The position numbers and the translations under genes were made by a program. The notes beneath the pieces are model-generated. The model was not told where the DNA came from. It saw only the letters and a program-made list of their open reading frames with translations, and ran no database searches. DNA of 64,000 nucleotides from Allomuricauda ruestringensis DSM 13258 (GTDB taxonomy: Bacteria > Bacteroidota > Bacteroidia > Flavobacteriales > Flavobacteriaceae), in the NCBI RefSeq assembly GCF_000224085.1, contig NC_015945.1, forward strand, positions 1,809,501 through 1,873,500, given 5' to 3'. Of this stretch, positions 18,224-27,400 are shown piece after piece (the stretch's first letter is position 1; every line of letters begins with the position of its first letter).

Positions 18224-20149
18224 TTAGGGGTTATATAATCGTATTGTTACTTTGGTTCCGCTTGGTTGACTATTGGAATCGAACTTGTCTATTATTTCTA
18301 TGGTGTTTTTGTGTTGATCGGATTTGTCGAGCATTTTCAGTCTTTTTTTGGTGATTTCCATTCCCCGTGATTTTTTCCTGTCCTCCTCAGATTTGAAATA
18401 CTGTCTCCCAATACCATTGTCCTCGATTTCTATAACGTAGTATTCTCCTTCTTGCAAAAAGCGCAGTTCAAGGGTTTTTTCTCCATCTTTTTTACCCACC
18501 AATCCATGGATTATCGCATTTTCGACAAATGGTTGAACCAACATTAGAGGAATTTCAACACTATCCAAATCAATGGGGTCATCTACTGTAATGGTATAGG
18601 AAAATGCATTGTCAAACCGTAATGATTCGAGCTCCAAATAGGAATGTAGCAGTTCTATTTCATCGGCAAGGGTTACCGTGGTCTGGTACGAACTCTCCAA
18701 CACGTTGCGTGCCAATTTACCAAACTTGGTGAGGTAATTTAAAGCGGCGGTTTTATTGTTGATCAATATTAGGTGTTGGATGGAGCTTAGTGAATTAAAG
18801 AAGAAGTGTGGATTCATTTGTGCGCGTTTGACACTGATCTCTTTTAGGGATACTTCTTTTTGAAGCTCCAATTTGCCATCATATTCCAGTTTAATTTTGT
18901 AGGCAAGCCCTAGGGAGAAGATAATGATTTCCAAAATGGAACCGCCCATCATATAATACTTGTTAGGGATAAACCAATAGGCCAGTGCTCCCAACATAAA
19001 TATAAATGAACCCACAACAATGAATATGGCTAGCTTGTCCTTGGCCTTGTACAAAAGGTAGAGCATTGAGAAAAGCCCAAAAAGGGTCATAAACAATCTT
19101 TGAACGTTTAGAATGTTGCCCTGTATTTGGTGTAAACTCAAAAAATAAGTCAAAAAATGTACTACTGTCACTAAGGTTAAAAATACTACAGCTATGTTGA
19201 TTATACTGTTAAGTTGGGGATAATGTTGTGCTGTAGCCAAGTAGTATTTTGCAAAGAGCAGATAAAATAAATTGATAAATACTTGTGAAATCATCACAAT
19301 CCAAAAGCCTGCCTTACTTTCAAAAAGGGTATTAAAAGTAGGTGTGTCCATTCCTGCAAGATAAATAGCCGAAAAAAGCACATATAACGAATAGAATAGA
19401 AACTCAACTTTTTTGATGTTAAGGTACACGACAAGAAAGGTCAAGAATAGAATGGAACAGGCCCCTAAATAGAGTAGGGAGGGGGTTAACTTATTTATAT
19501 CTTGCCCAGTATAGTAATCGGTGTAAAACCGGTTCGAGGTATTGGAAAGATATTCGAAATGGGCCGGATTTGAAGGTGGGGAGTACATGCGACATTTAAT
19601 GTACAAATACCTGCCCGAAATTAAATTTTTTTGTTGGAACAAAACGCCGTTGGGGTAAATCAAGGAACCGCCTCCCCCTTTTTGATTAAACTGTCCAAAG
19701 TTTTTTTGGGTAATGGAGTCTCCACTAAGATAATACAAGGTCGCTTCGTTAAAAGGGGTTGTCCTTAAGCGCCATGATTTTTGGGTGTGAAGCGTATCCA
19801 GTTCATTCTTAAAATCAACTTCAAACCAATAGGTAGGGCCAACTTCCAGCGAAACATTTTGAACAGGTTTAAAGGAATGATTGTTTAAAACCTCTACAAG
19901 CTTTGAACCTGAATCTTTAACCATAAGATATGAAACAGGGAGTTTTTTGGTGGCTCGCTCCAACTCGGTTGTTTGAGCTGATAAGGCCGCAGATAAAAGA
20001 GATAAGAAAAGACAAATGGCCCTTGAACAAGGCTGTACTTTTTTAAAGAAAATAGTGGAAGTTGATTGTAGTGAATGACAAACAATAAGACTAATAAGGA
20101 AATTGTATTGCTTTTGTTTTGGAACAATATAGTTTGTCATTGGAATCAT
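18224..20149 (-). CDS. 7TMR-DISM sensor histidine kinase (LytS/His_kinase type)
   Basis: The protein has 641 residues. A signal-like hydrophobic stretch (about 42-58) precedes a periplasmic DISM-type beta domain (about 65-215). Seven or so transmembrane helices follow (about 220-420), then a cytosolic kinase with QMNPHFFFNSLSSIQ carrying the phospho-acceptor His, an N-box VQPFVENAIIHGL and a G-box EDNGIG. The start is uncertain: Met1 and Met4 both leave an unusually long polar N-terminus before the signal, and a non-ATG start nearer residue 40 is possible. It forms a two-component system with the LytTR gene 10 bp downstream. Confidence 0.92.
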   Translation of the reverse strand: MIPMTNYIVPKQKQYNFLISLIVCHSLQSTSTIFFKKVQPCSRAICLFLSLLSAALSAQTTELERATKKLPVSYLMVKDSGSKLVEVLNNHSFKPVQNVSLEVGPTYWFEVDFKNELDTLHTQKSWRLRTTPFNEATLYYLSGDSITQKNFGQFNQKGGGGSLIYPNGVLFQQKNLISGRYLYIKCRMYSPPSNPAHFEYLSNTSNRFYTDYYTGQDINKLTPSLLYLGACSILFLTFLVVYLNIKKVEFLFYSLYVLFSAIYLAGMDTPTFNTLFESKAGFWIVMISQVFINLFYLLFAKYYLATAQHYPQLNSIINIAVVFLTLVTVVHFLTYFLSLHQIQGNILNVQRLFMTLFGLFSMLYLLYKAKDKLAIFIVVGSFIFMLGALAYWFIPNKYYMMGGSILEIIIFSLGLAYKIKLEYDGKLELQKEVSLKEISVKRAQMNPHFFFNSLSSIQHLILINNKTAALNYLTKFGKLARNVLESSYQTTVTLADEIELLHSYLELESLRFDNAFSYTITVDDPIDLDSVEIPLMLVQPFVENAIIHGLVGKKDGEKTLELRFLQEGEYYVIEIEDNGIGRQYFKSEEDRKKSRGMEITKKRLKMLDKSDQHKNTIEIIDKFDSNSQPSGTKVTIRLYNP

Positions 20150-20219
20150 TCAGAAAGGAAGGAATTTAGTAATTAACCTTTTTTGGTCAGTTTTTCAGAA
20201 CAATTTTTTCTTTCAATTA

Positions 20220-20250
20220 TTGTAAGAATTAATTTATTTTTATATGTTTG
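20220..20250 (+). promoter_or_regulatory. Orphan promoter-like element in the gene desert
   Basis: TTG (20220-20222) and TATGTTTG (20243-20250) are 20 bp apart and fit the Bacteroidota promoter pattern. No protein gene follows on this strand, so it would drive a non-coding transcript. Confidence 0.35.
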
Positions 20251-20605
20251 GATAAAGTGGATAATATGGCTTGATATGCCAAGGTTTATTGGTGAAGAAA
20301 GTGATGGTGTTAAGGTTAGGCTCATAAAATAAGGGTATTACAATTTTATATACTCACAAGTAAAACATTAGTCTACCTTAGCATACAATTTTTTATTTAC
20401 TAATGTCAACGAACCCATTATCTATTTGTAGACTTTCTTCAAGATAATGGTTTCCTCAATCTTTTTGGTTTTAGATCAAAACTTTTTAACCTCTTAAGTT
20501 AAACAATTTTTTTGGGGGAAGAATAAATATGGTCTTAAAAACAGATAGTTGGTCGTTTTAAGTTGAATAGATCAAGGCATATCTGCATGGACCTTTAACA
20601 AAAAT

Positions 20606-20691
20606 AACTCACCATTTTCTTTTCTTGATGAACTGTTGCGCAGCATAACCCCATACTTGCTCTCAGCTGAAGAAAATACTAATGGTGAGTT
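20606..20691. repeat. Long-range inverted repeat in the gene desert
   Basis: AACTCACCAT (20606-20615) is the exact reverse complement of ATGGTGAGTT (20682-20691); both arms are extended by TTTTC / GAAAA after a small bulge. The right arm is followed by TTTTG. Confidence 0.55.
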
Positions 20692-20736
20692 TTTGATTAG
20701 TGATTTAGTATTGCTTAATATTTATTTTTTGAGTTG

Positions 20737-20799
20737 TGGGCTGTACTGTCTTTATCGCCAGAACTAAAGACAAGAACATTAAAGTTTCTGTACAGCCCA
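20737..20799. repeat. Nested inverted repeats in the gene desert
   Basis: An outer pair TGGGCTGTAC (20737-20746) / GTACAGCCCA (20790-20799) encloses an inner pair TGTCTTTA (20747-20754) / TAAAGACA (20765-20772). The left arms are directly adjacent, so the RNA could form a stem with an apical hairpin and a side bulge. Confidence 0.6.
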
Positions 20800-20938
20800 A
20801 CATTCTTTGTTTATCATGGGCTAAATCTACTTCGGTTTCATTAAAAAAAGTGGTGCAATTTGATGAATGCACGTTTTGAGTTTATGGATGGCCATTATGG
20901 GTTTATCTGTATGTTTAGAAATGGGATAAAAGTGTAAA

Positions 20939-20968
20939 ATGGGATTTCTATTTTAAGGAAAATCCCAT
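20939..20968. repeat. Hairpin near the 3' end of the unknown membrane protein gene
   Basis: ATGGGATTT (20939-20947) pairs with AAATCCCAT (20960-20968). It lies about 50 bp past the stop of the minus-strand gene ending at 21022 and could act as its terminator, although the T-run is poor. Confidence 0.45.
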
Positions 20969-21021
20969 CTTACGTTTACATGAGAACACTAAAGAAAGCA
21001 TTAAGTATTTTGTAATTGTTT

Positions 21022-21696
21022 TTATGTAGTTGCAAATAGCCTCTCCTTATTAATTTGTTCCATGGGTCTGGATACGGCACGTACCTTTTTTCGTTGGGGC
21101 GTTTTTGCAACATAGTGTCCTTTAAAATCTATGGAAGCTATATTGCTGAAGTGCCCCAGGACGTCTTCAAAATCATTTATTTTTATTCCTGCTTTGGCCA
21201 AACTTTTGTGGATGGTGCAATTGCTTGGCGAGGCTCCCCAATTACCATAGATTCTTTCATCACTGAATTTTATGATCAAGACCTTAAGGTTTTTTAAATG
21301 ATTGGTGGGGACATGAAAATGGGACACACCATCTTTTAATGATTTAAAGGTGACATACACTTTGCCAACATTCTTGTAAACATTCGCTTTATAGCCCATG
21401 GCCGCATTGTTCATGGGTAGCTTAAAGTAGGTGTCCTCCGATTCCAGATAAAAAAGGATTGGGTTTTTGTGAAGTACTTCTTCAGTGATTTCGGGAACCT
21501 CCAGACTTAAGGACCAACTGGGCAATTGTTCCCTAATATCAAACGATAATAACTCTACGGTATTCGGCGCCATAGGTTTATAATTATCTTTCCTCCGGAC
21601 TTTTGTTAAAGAAGCGGATTTGTTCAAAAGATAAAGTGGATATCCAATAATTACGGCTGCACAAATCAATGTCCAAATAATGGTCAATAAATGCAT
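21022..21696 (-). CDS. Membrane-anchored protein of unknown function
   Basis: I do not recognise this 224-residue protein. One N-terminal hydrophobic helix (about residues 3-25, LLTIIWTLICAAVIIGYPLYLL) would anchor it in the inner membrane. The rest is a soluble mixed domain with many beta-like stretches and a basic C-terminus (TPQRKKVRAVSRP). The codon pattern and stable length suggest a real gene. It stands alone between the inverted-repeat desert and a second unknown gene on the same strand 209 bp upstream. Confidence 0.65.
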   Translation of the reverse strand: MHLLTIIWTLICAAVIIGYPLYLLNKSASLTKVRRKDNYKPMAPNTVELLSFDIREQLPSWSLSLEVPEITEEVLHKNPILFYLESEDTYFKLPMNNAAMGYKANVYKNVGKVYVTFKSLKDGVSHFHVPTNHLKNLKVLIIKFSDERIYGNWGASPSNCTIHKSLAKAGIKINDFEDVLGHFSNIASIDFKGHYVAKTPQRKKVRAVSRPMEQINKERLFATT

Positions 21697-21905
21697 AATT
21701 CATTTTTTTGATTAAAAATTTGGGAACTTTAATCTTGCACCAAGAAACAAATAAAAATGGGAGGTTCATCCCTATAATATACGGATGGTGCTTCTCAATT
21801 GACGAATACAAAACCATCGATTAAATGTCTATTTTAATGGATGAAACGCATAGGTACAATCAAAGAATATTTGCTCTTAGGTTCTAATTTGGACTATTTT
21901 TCCTT

Positions 21906-22280
21906 TTAAGAGTTTCCCTTGTCATCGTCCAGCTGCCCAACCACCCCCATAACATCGTAGTTGGCAATTTTTCTGGTACTGTAATTTCTCTTTATATGGT
22001 TTACATAAGTGTGAATTTCTAAGGTATAATAATTCTCAAGTTCAAAAACGGGATCCCTGTTAACTTCAAAACTTTCATCAATCTTCATTTTTCCATAAGC
22101 TCTGGCATGGTACACTGTTTTGTGGCTGTTGTTTTCAGAGTCCATCCACTCTATGGTAACCTCAATAAAGTCATCCATTCGTTCCCTAAGTTTATAGGTC
22201 GCATGTTTAGGGATTTTTCCAAATTCATATTCAGATTTTACAAGGTCTAAAATCCATTTTTCTAGAAAATTTCCTCTCAT
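21906..22280 (-). CDS. Small cytosolic protein of unknown function
   Basis: This 124-residue protein has no signal peptide or membrane helix. It begins with an amphipathic helix (LEKWILDLVKSEYEF) and continues with charged alternating strands (DFIEVTIEWMD, YYTLEIHTYVNH), suggesting a compact alpha/beta fold. No family is recognised. It shares strand with the unknown membrane protein 209 bp downstream. The C-terminus is acidic (DDDKGNS). Confidence 0.6.
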   Translation of the reverse strand: MRGNFLEKWILDLVKSEYEFGKIPKHATYKLRERMDDFIEVTIEWMDSENNSHKTVYHARAYGKMKIDESFEVNRDPVFELENYYTLEIHTYVNHIKRNYSTRKIANYDVMGVVGQLDDDKGNS

Positions 22281-22382
22281 TGTAAATTAAGTTTTAGGTG
22301 TTCTGATTTGGGCCCGCTGCTGGGCTTTTGGTTCAAATTTTAATATTGAGGTTGATGGTTGTGCTCCCTGTTTTGAGGTATT

Positions 22383-22406
22383 GGAACCTTGTTTCACCAA
22401 GGTTCC
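22383..22406. repeat. Hairpin downstream of the dienelactone hydrolase-like gene
   Basis: GGAACCTT (22383-22390) and AAGGTTCC (22399-22406) are exact reverse complements with an eight-base loop. It lies about 100 bp beyond the stop of the minus-strand operon ending at 22509 and may help terminate it; no T-run follows. Confidence 0.5.
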
Positions 22407-22508
22407 GATTTATAGTATTGTACTATCTGATTTTATGGGAGCATATAAAAGCAGGAGGTTGCTGGCAGTTGGGTAACTTTTAAGAAGAACTGCTCTTTAT
22501 TTAATAAT

Positions 22509-23525
22509 TTATTCATCTATATGTAATAACTCATTAAACCAGTTGAGCGTCTTCACTCGGGCTATCGAACTTTGATTATTATCATCAAAATCAAATCCAT
22601 GACCAACTCCTTCATAAAGATTGAGTTCCACAGGTAATCCTTTTTCTTTTAAGATATCAAATAAACAAAGTGTGTTCTCCGAAAGATAACCTTCGGAAGG
22701 AACTTGGTAGAGCATAGGTGCGTAGGGTTGGAATATATTTCCATCCAGGGCATTGTCGCCACATGGACTGGCTCCCCAATAATTATATCCGCCGGAACCT
22801 CCATAATAGAACACACCGCCAGCAAAACCAGTACTCGGCTTTGGTTCAGGAGGCATTACTCCCGAAGAGGTATCGTATTTTTTTCCATCAAAACTTTGGG
22901 TCCATACCCACCCTTTTGGCGTAGTGTCAGTATTATACAAAGTTGCCGCTACGGCGCTGGCACCATCGGAAAATCCCAATAGGCCTATATCTTTGGGTCT
23001 TACTACGGGGCTTCCATCGGTGAATGTTAAATTTTTGAGCATGGCCAATGCTGCATTTGCATCCCTGGGCCTTATAAATTGGGAACTTATTTTAAAGTTA
23101 TCGGGAGCAGTGGTCCATTTGCCGGTTCTTGTAGTTACTCCCCTGCCCGAGTAGCTATCCACAAATGCGCCGACAATACAGTTTTCATCAAACAATTTGC
23201 GCCATTCGTTGAATTGGCCGGACATGATTCCTTTGCTGGAGTCGTGGTTTGTCCACATACCATCCGAACCATGCATCACTACAATTGCAGGGTAGTTTTT
23301 TTTATTGCAATTTTTAGGGATGGATAAATAAACGGGAACTATGCCATTATTCACTTTTAACTGAACAATGGTGTCCGTAGTTGTGGATGAAATTACAGCT
23401 TTTCCATTAATAGTGTCCGATGGAAAACCATCATCATCACTACAGGATGATGCGACGCCTAAAAGGGCCAAGAGAGCAAGTAGGTTGAGTTTTTGGAACG
23501 ATTTAAGAAAATTTTTCATAGTCAT
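22509..23525 (-). CDS. Dienelactone hydrolase-like lipoprotein
   Basis: This 338-residue exported alpha/beta-hydrolase has a lipobox-like signal ending ASSCSDDDG, consistent with surface lipoprotein sorting. The fold signature includes YPAIVVMHGSDGMW (strand and oxyanion region), nucleophile Ser in GFSDGAS, and a C-terminal catalytic His in GVGHGFDF. The family cleaves esters or lactones; the substrate is unknown. It is the third gene of an operon with a T9SS type-B adhesin and a PorP/SprF protein, with 12 bp between stop and start, so a role in modifying or processing surface material is possible. The start at MTMKNF could equally be the Met two codons later. Confidence 0.85.
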   Translation of the reverse strand: MTMKNFLKSFQKLNLLALLALLGVASSCSDDDGFPSDTINGKAVISSTTTDTIVQLKVNNGIVPVYLSIPKNCNKKNYPAIVVMHGSDGMWTNHDSSKGIMSGQFNEWRKLFDENCIVGAFVDSYSGRGVTTRTGKWTTAPDNFKISSQFIRPRDANAALAMLKNLTFTDGSPVVRPKDIGLLGFSDGASAVAATLYNTDTTPKGWVWTQSFDGKKYDTSSGVMPPEPKPSTGFAGGVFYYGGSGGYNYWGASPCGDNALDGNIFQPYAPMLYQVPSEGYLSENTLCLFDILKEKGLPVELNLYEGVGHGFDFDDNNQSSIARVKTLNWFNELLHIDE

Positions 23526-23537
23526 ATTTGTTTTAAA

Positions 23538-24488
23538 TTAATAGGTGCAAGTGCAATTGGAAATTCCTTGGAAGAGGTCTATGCCCAAGGTTATTACATG
23601 GGTTCCGGATGAGTATCCCAATATTTCGGTCATTACGGCCTGATAGGAGTACCCAAAATAAAAGTCCCCCTTTTTAAGCCCAATGATCGGAGCTATATAA
23701 AGCGGGGATCCTAATTGATCATTTAAAAATCGGTAGGTTATTCCAGCATAGTAATAGTCTAAAAAATCAAACCATTTGAATTTTGTATTTATGTCCGTAA
23801 TCGATCTCCCATCATTTTCAAAATATTGGAAGAAGACAGAAGGCTCAATTTCGAAATCGGTCCTTCTATTCTTTCTGAACTTATATCCGGAATACACATT
23901 ATAGTTCCGCAACTTATCGGGTTCAAAAACAGGATTGAACTTTTCAAAATCCTTATCCAGAATGTTGGAGACATTGAGGCTAAGATAAAATCCACCACGC
24001 CTGTACAAGGTCCCCACATCAAAGTTTGGATTGCTTGAAGATCGATCGTTTACAATCGCAGGGTCTTTTTTTGAATCTGGGTCAAAGTTTTCGATATCAA
24101 ACCTAATTTGATTGAGATTAAAGGAGAGTGCAAAGGAGAAATAATGGTCCTCATATTTATCAATGGTCAGGTGGTGCGCAAAGGAAACCTTACCGCCACG
24201 CTGTTTGGTTTCCCCGTTGGAATCGTTATAGAGCACCATCCCGATTCCCGATCGGTTCCCCAGTCTCACATCGGCGGACAATGATTGGGTGTCAGGAGCA
24301 TCCTTGACACCCACCCATTGTGTTAGACCGTTCATCCTCACCTTTACAAAGTTGCCGATTCCCGCAAAGGAAGGCGACATCAAAAAAGGATTGTCAGATA
24401 AGTATTGCGACAATTGGGGCACAGTAAGTTCTTGCCCCTTGACGAGGAATACATTCATTAATATTAAAAAAACTACAATTCTTTTCAT
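23538..24488 (-). CDS. PorP/SprF family T9SS outer-membrane protein (second copy)
   Basis: The 316-residue protein has a signal peptide (VFLVKGQE) and the PorP/SprF hallmark in a divergent form: LSQYLSDNPFLMSPSFAG followed by NGLTQWVGVKDAP. Predicted beta-barrel strands fill the rest. It lies 11 bp downstream of a type-B T9SS cargo gene and is inferred to be its dedicated export or anchoring partner. It is clearly diverged from the copy at 15713, so the two are not recent duplicates. The last residues are Cys-containing (NCTCTY), unusual for this family. Confidence 0.9.
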   Translation of the reverse strand: MKRIVVFLILMNVFLVKGQELTVPQLSQYLSDNPFLMSPSFAGIGNFVKVRMNGLTQWVGVKDAPDTQSLSADVRLGNRSGIGMVLYNDSNGETKQRGGKVSFAHHLTIDKYEDHYFSFALSFNLNQIRFDIENFDPDSKKDPAIVNDRSSSNPNFDVGTLYRRGGFYLSLNVSNILDKDFEKFNPVFEPDKLRNYNVYSGYKFRKNRRTDFEIEPSVFFQYFENDGRSITDINTKFKWFDFLDYYYAGITYRFLNDQLGSPLYIAPIIGLKKGDFYFGYSYQAVMTEILGYSSGTHVITLGIDLFQGISNCTCTY

Positions 24489-24499
24489 TGATTTTGATT

Positions 24500-27400
24500 T
24501 TATCTGTACAGCGTAAAGTGTCCAACAAATTCACGCCCCGATCCATCATTAAGTTTTACGATATACCAGTAATCTCCGGAAGGCATAGCTTTGGAATCGT
24601 ACTCTCCATTCCATTCTTCCGATTGTCCCATGACTTTGATTTTTCTTCCGTATCTATCAAAAATGTAGGTTTCAATATCTGGGAACAATTCAGTGTTTTT
24701 TGGGTTCCAATAATCGTTTTGTCCATCATTGTTCGGAGTGAAGAAGTCTGGAATTGATATATCCACTAAATTCATCGAGGTACTTTGCACAACCTCACAT
24801 CCATTACTATCCACCACTCGAGCCGAGAAAGCCCCACCTCGATCAATGGTATAGGTATTGGAAGTGGTTCCTTCATTGTCGTCAAAATAATAAGTATAAG
24901 GCGCTGTTCCGCCAGTGACATTTGCAGTTATTTGATTCACATATTCACTTGTTAGCGTTAACTCTAATTGCTCAAAGTTTTCAACTTCAAAAGGAATCTC
25001 TGTCAAACAACCATTATTGTGCATGATGGACAGCGTGTGGTTTCCTGAAGTAATATTTCCAAAGTTGGGACTTAGGACAAAATCATTGGGATCCGTGGAA
25101 TCCAAAGCATAGAGTACATCATTGCTGATGGAGGGGTCGAATAAGGTAATCGCAATAGTATTTGATGGAAGGTTCGAGTCGCACAGATACATCACTTCAA
25201 CCGAAGCACCAAGGTTTGGCCCTCCAGATTGGATTCCAAAACTGGTAGTGGTTTGGCAACCCGTGTCATCAATTACGATCATTTCATAATTGCCAGGAGT
25301 CAAATCGTCAATATCAAACGAATTTGTATTGAAAACTATAGGTTCCCTATTGTTCAACTGAACTGTAACAGGGAAAACTGCATTGCCAATATCCACAGAT
25401 ACAGAACCATTATCATTTTCCCAACACGTTTCATGCTGAACATTTGTGGTTACATTGAATCCAGTAGACGATAGCACGACATCGGGTCCTTGCTGTGAAG
25501 TACAGCTGTTGACGGTGATCTTCAGGTTGCTGTAGTTGCCTGCGGCGAGTCCGGTGACGGTGGCGGCGTTGCCTGCCACGGCCACGTTGGGGAAGCTCCC
25601 CCCGTCATAGGTTATGGTATAGCTGTCGTCGGGGACGTTCTGGAAAGTGAACTGTATCTCCCCGTCGCTTGCCCCGCATGTGGTGGGCTGTGTTGCCAGG
25701 GCGTCGATGGTGGGCGCGTCGGGCGATGAGAGGACGATGTCCGGGTCCTGCTGTGAAGTACAGCTGTTGACGGTGATCTTCAGGTTGCTGTAGTTGCCTG
25801 CGGCGAGTCCGGTGACGGTGGCGGCGTTGCCTGCCACGGCCACGTTGGGGAAGCTCCCCCCGTCATAGGTTATGGTATAGCTGTCGTCGGGGACGTTCTG
25901 GAAAGTGAACTGTATCTCCCCGTCGCTTGCCCCGCATGTGGTGGGCTGTGTTGCCAGGGCGTCGATGGTGGGCGCGTCGGGCGATGAGAGGACGATGTCC
26001 GGGTCCTGCTGTGAAGTACAGCTGTTGACGGTGACCTTCAGGTTGCTGTAGTTGCCTGCGGCGAGTCCGGTGACGGTGGCGGCGTTGCCTGCCACGGCCA
26101 CGTTGGGGAAGCTCCCCCCGTCATAGGTTATGGTATAGCTGTCGTCGGGGACGTTCTGGAAAGTGAACTGTATCTCCCCGTCGCTTGCCCCGCATGTGGT
26201 GGGCTGTGTTGCCAGGGCGTCGATGGTGGGCGCGCCATAACCAATGGTAAATACTTCTCGATGATTGAGAGTTAGATTGTCAAAATAGGCGTTCCCGTCT
26301 CCATCGATGCTTGTGGCTACTATCTCGGTAATGGTTCCAGTTGTAAAATCACCATCGGTGTCGGTATCTATCAATAGTTTGATGGCGCAAGCGTCATTGT
26401 TGGTCAATATGCTGGAGCCAGAAAGATCTACCCGAACACTCACTCCAGATATGGGTGTTACTCCACCGAGTTGATTGCTCTGTACCCTCCATTCCCTTTC
26501 TATTCTGGATGTGATACCCGCCGGGTCTGTTGGGAGTTCTGTGAATATTTCGTTTATACTGCCGTTGTCGTTGGCCCAAAGGAGGTAATTGTAGTTATAT
26601 GTTGGCCATCCGGGAATGGCCGGTCTGCTGGCTGGGTCGACATTATCTTCACTAAAATCTGTGTTTGTGGAGATGGTTACAATGGCATCTGAGTTTTCAC
26701 TTTTGGAGATGCGTTGATCCAACGTATAGCGTAAACTAACATCAATATGAGCAAGATCATTAAATACATCTGCACCAATTCCTGCTATATCATGTTTGTA
26801 AGTGATTTCGGCCTGCCATATAATATCACCATTTGCTGCAAGGTAATTATAGGAATCATTCCCTGTAATACTTCCCAATTGGCCACCATTATATAAGGTG
26901 ATGCCATATTTTATGGCCAGATAAGTTTCCACCCTTTGTATATAATTGTTTGACAGGGATACATCAGCCAAGAGGATTTCCGCTATATCGCCAGTAAGAT
27001 TACGGTTGGGGTCATTGCTGTTGAAGTGTTTACCCAGTCTATTATAAAAGAAAAGGCTATTATCAGCAAGATTATTATCGAATCGAGGGGTAGAGATATC
27101 GGGAATACCATTTACAAAAGTAGTCAAAAGCTCTTCTTCAGGATTTAAAACTTCTCTGGTGAACACGCCTATTGTGGGCTGTCCCATAAGATCTACACTT
27201 CCACTTTGAAAATAGCCACCACCATCACCAGACCATGTTCTACCTACAGAAAAGCGATTTCCATCTGCAATGCCCAATGATAGGTTTGTAGTCCATTCAC
27301 TTTGATTGAAGGAGGTGTGGTGCACATCTACATCACCACCAAAAAGTAGGCGTTGACTTTCTGCTGAATTTCCAGCTCCTTCCGCTTTAAAAACAATGAA

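Larger units (their letters stand above)
20150..21021. other. 872-bp gene desert rich in inverted repeats
   Basis: No open frame here looks like a gene. The region holds a promoter-like pair on the plus strand (20220-20250) and several hairpins listed separately. It may encode a non-coding RNA or be the remains of a decayed gene or mobile element. Confidence 0.5.

Noticed and set aside
25491..26234. CRISPR-like spacing in the regular repeats
   Set aside because: The 258-bp units are in-frame coding repeats without short repeats and unique spacers.
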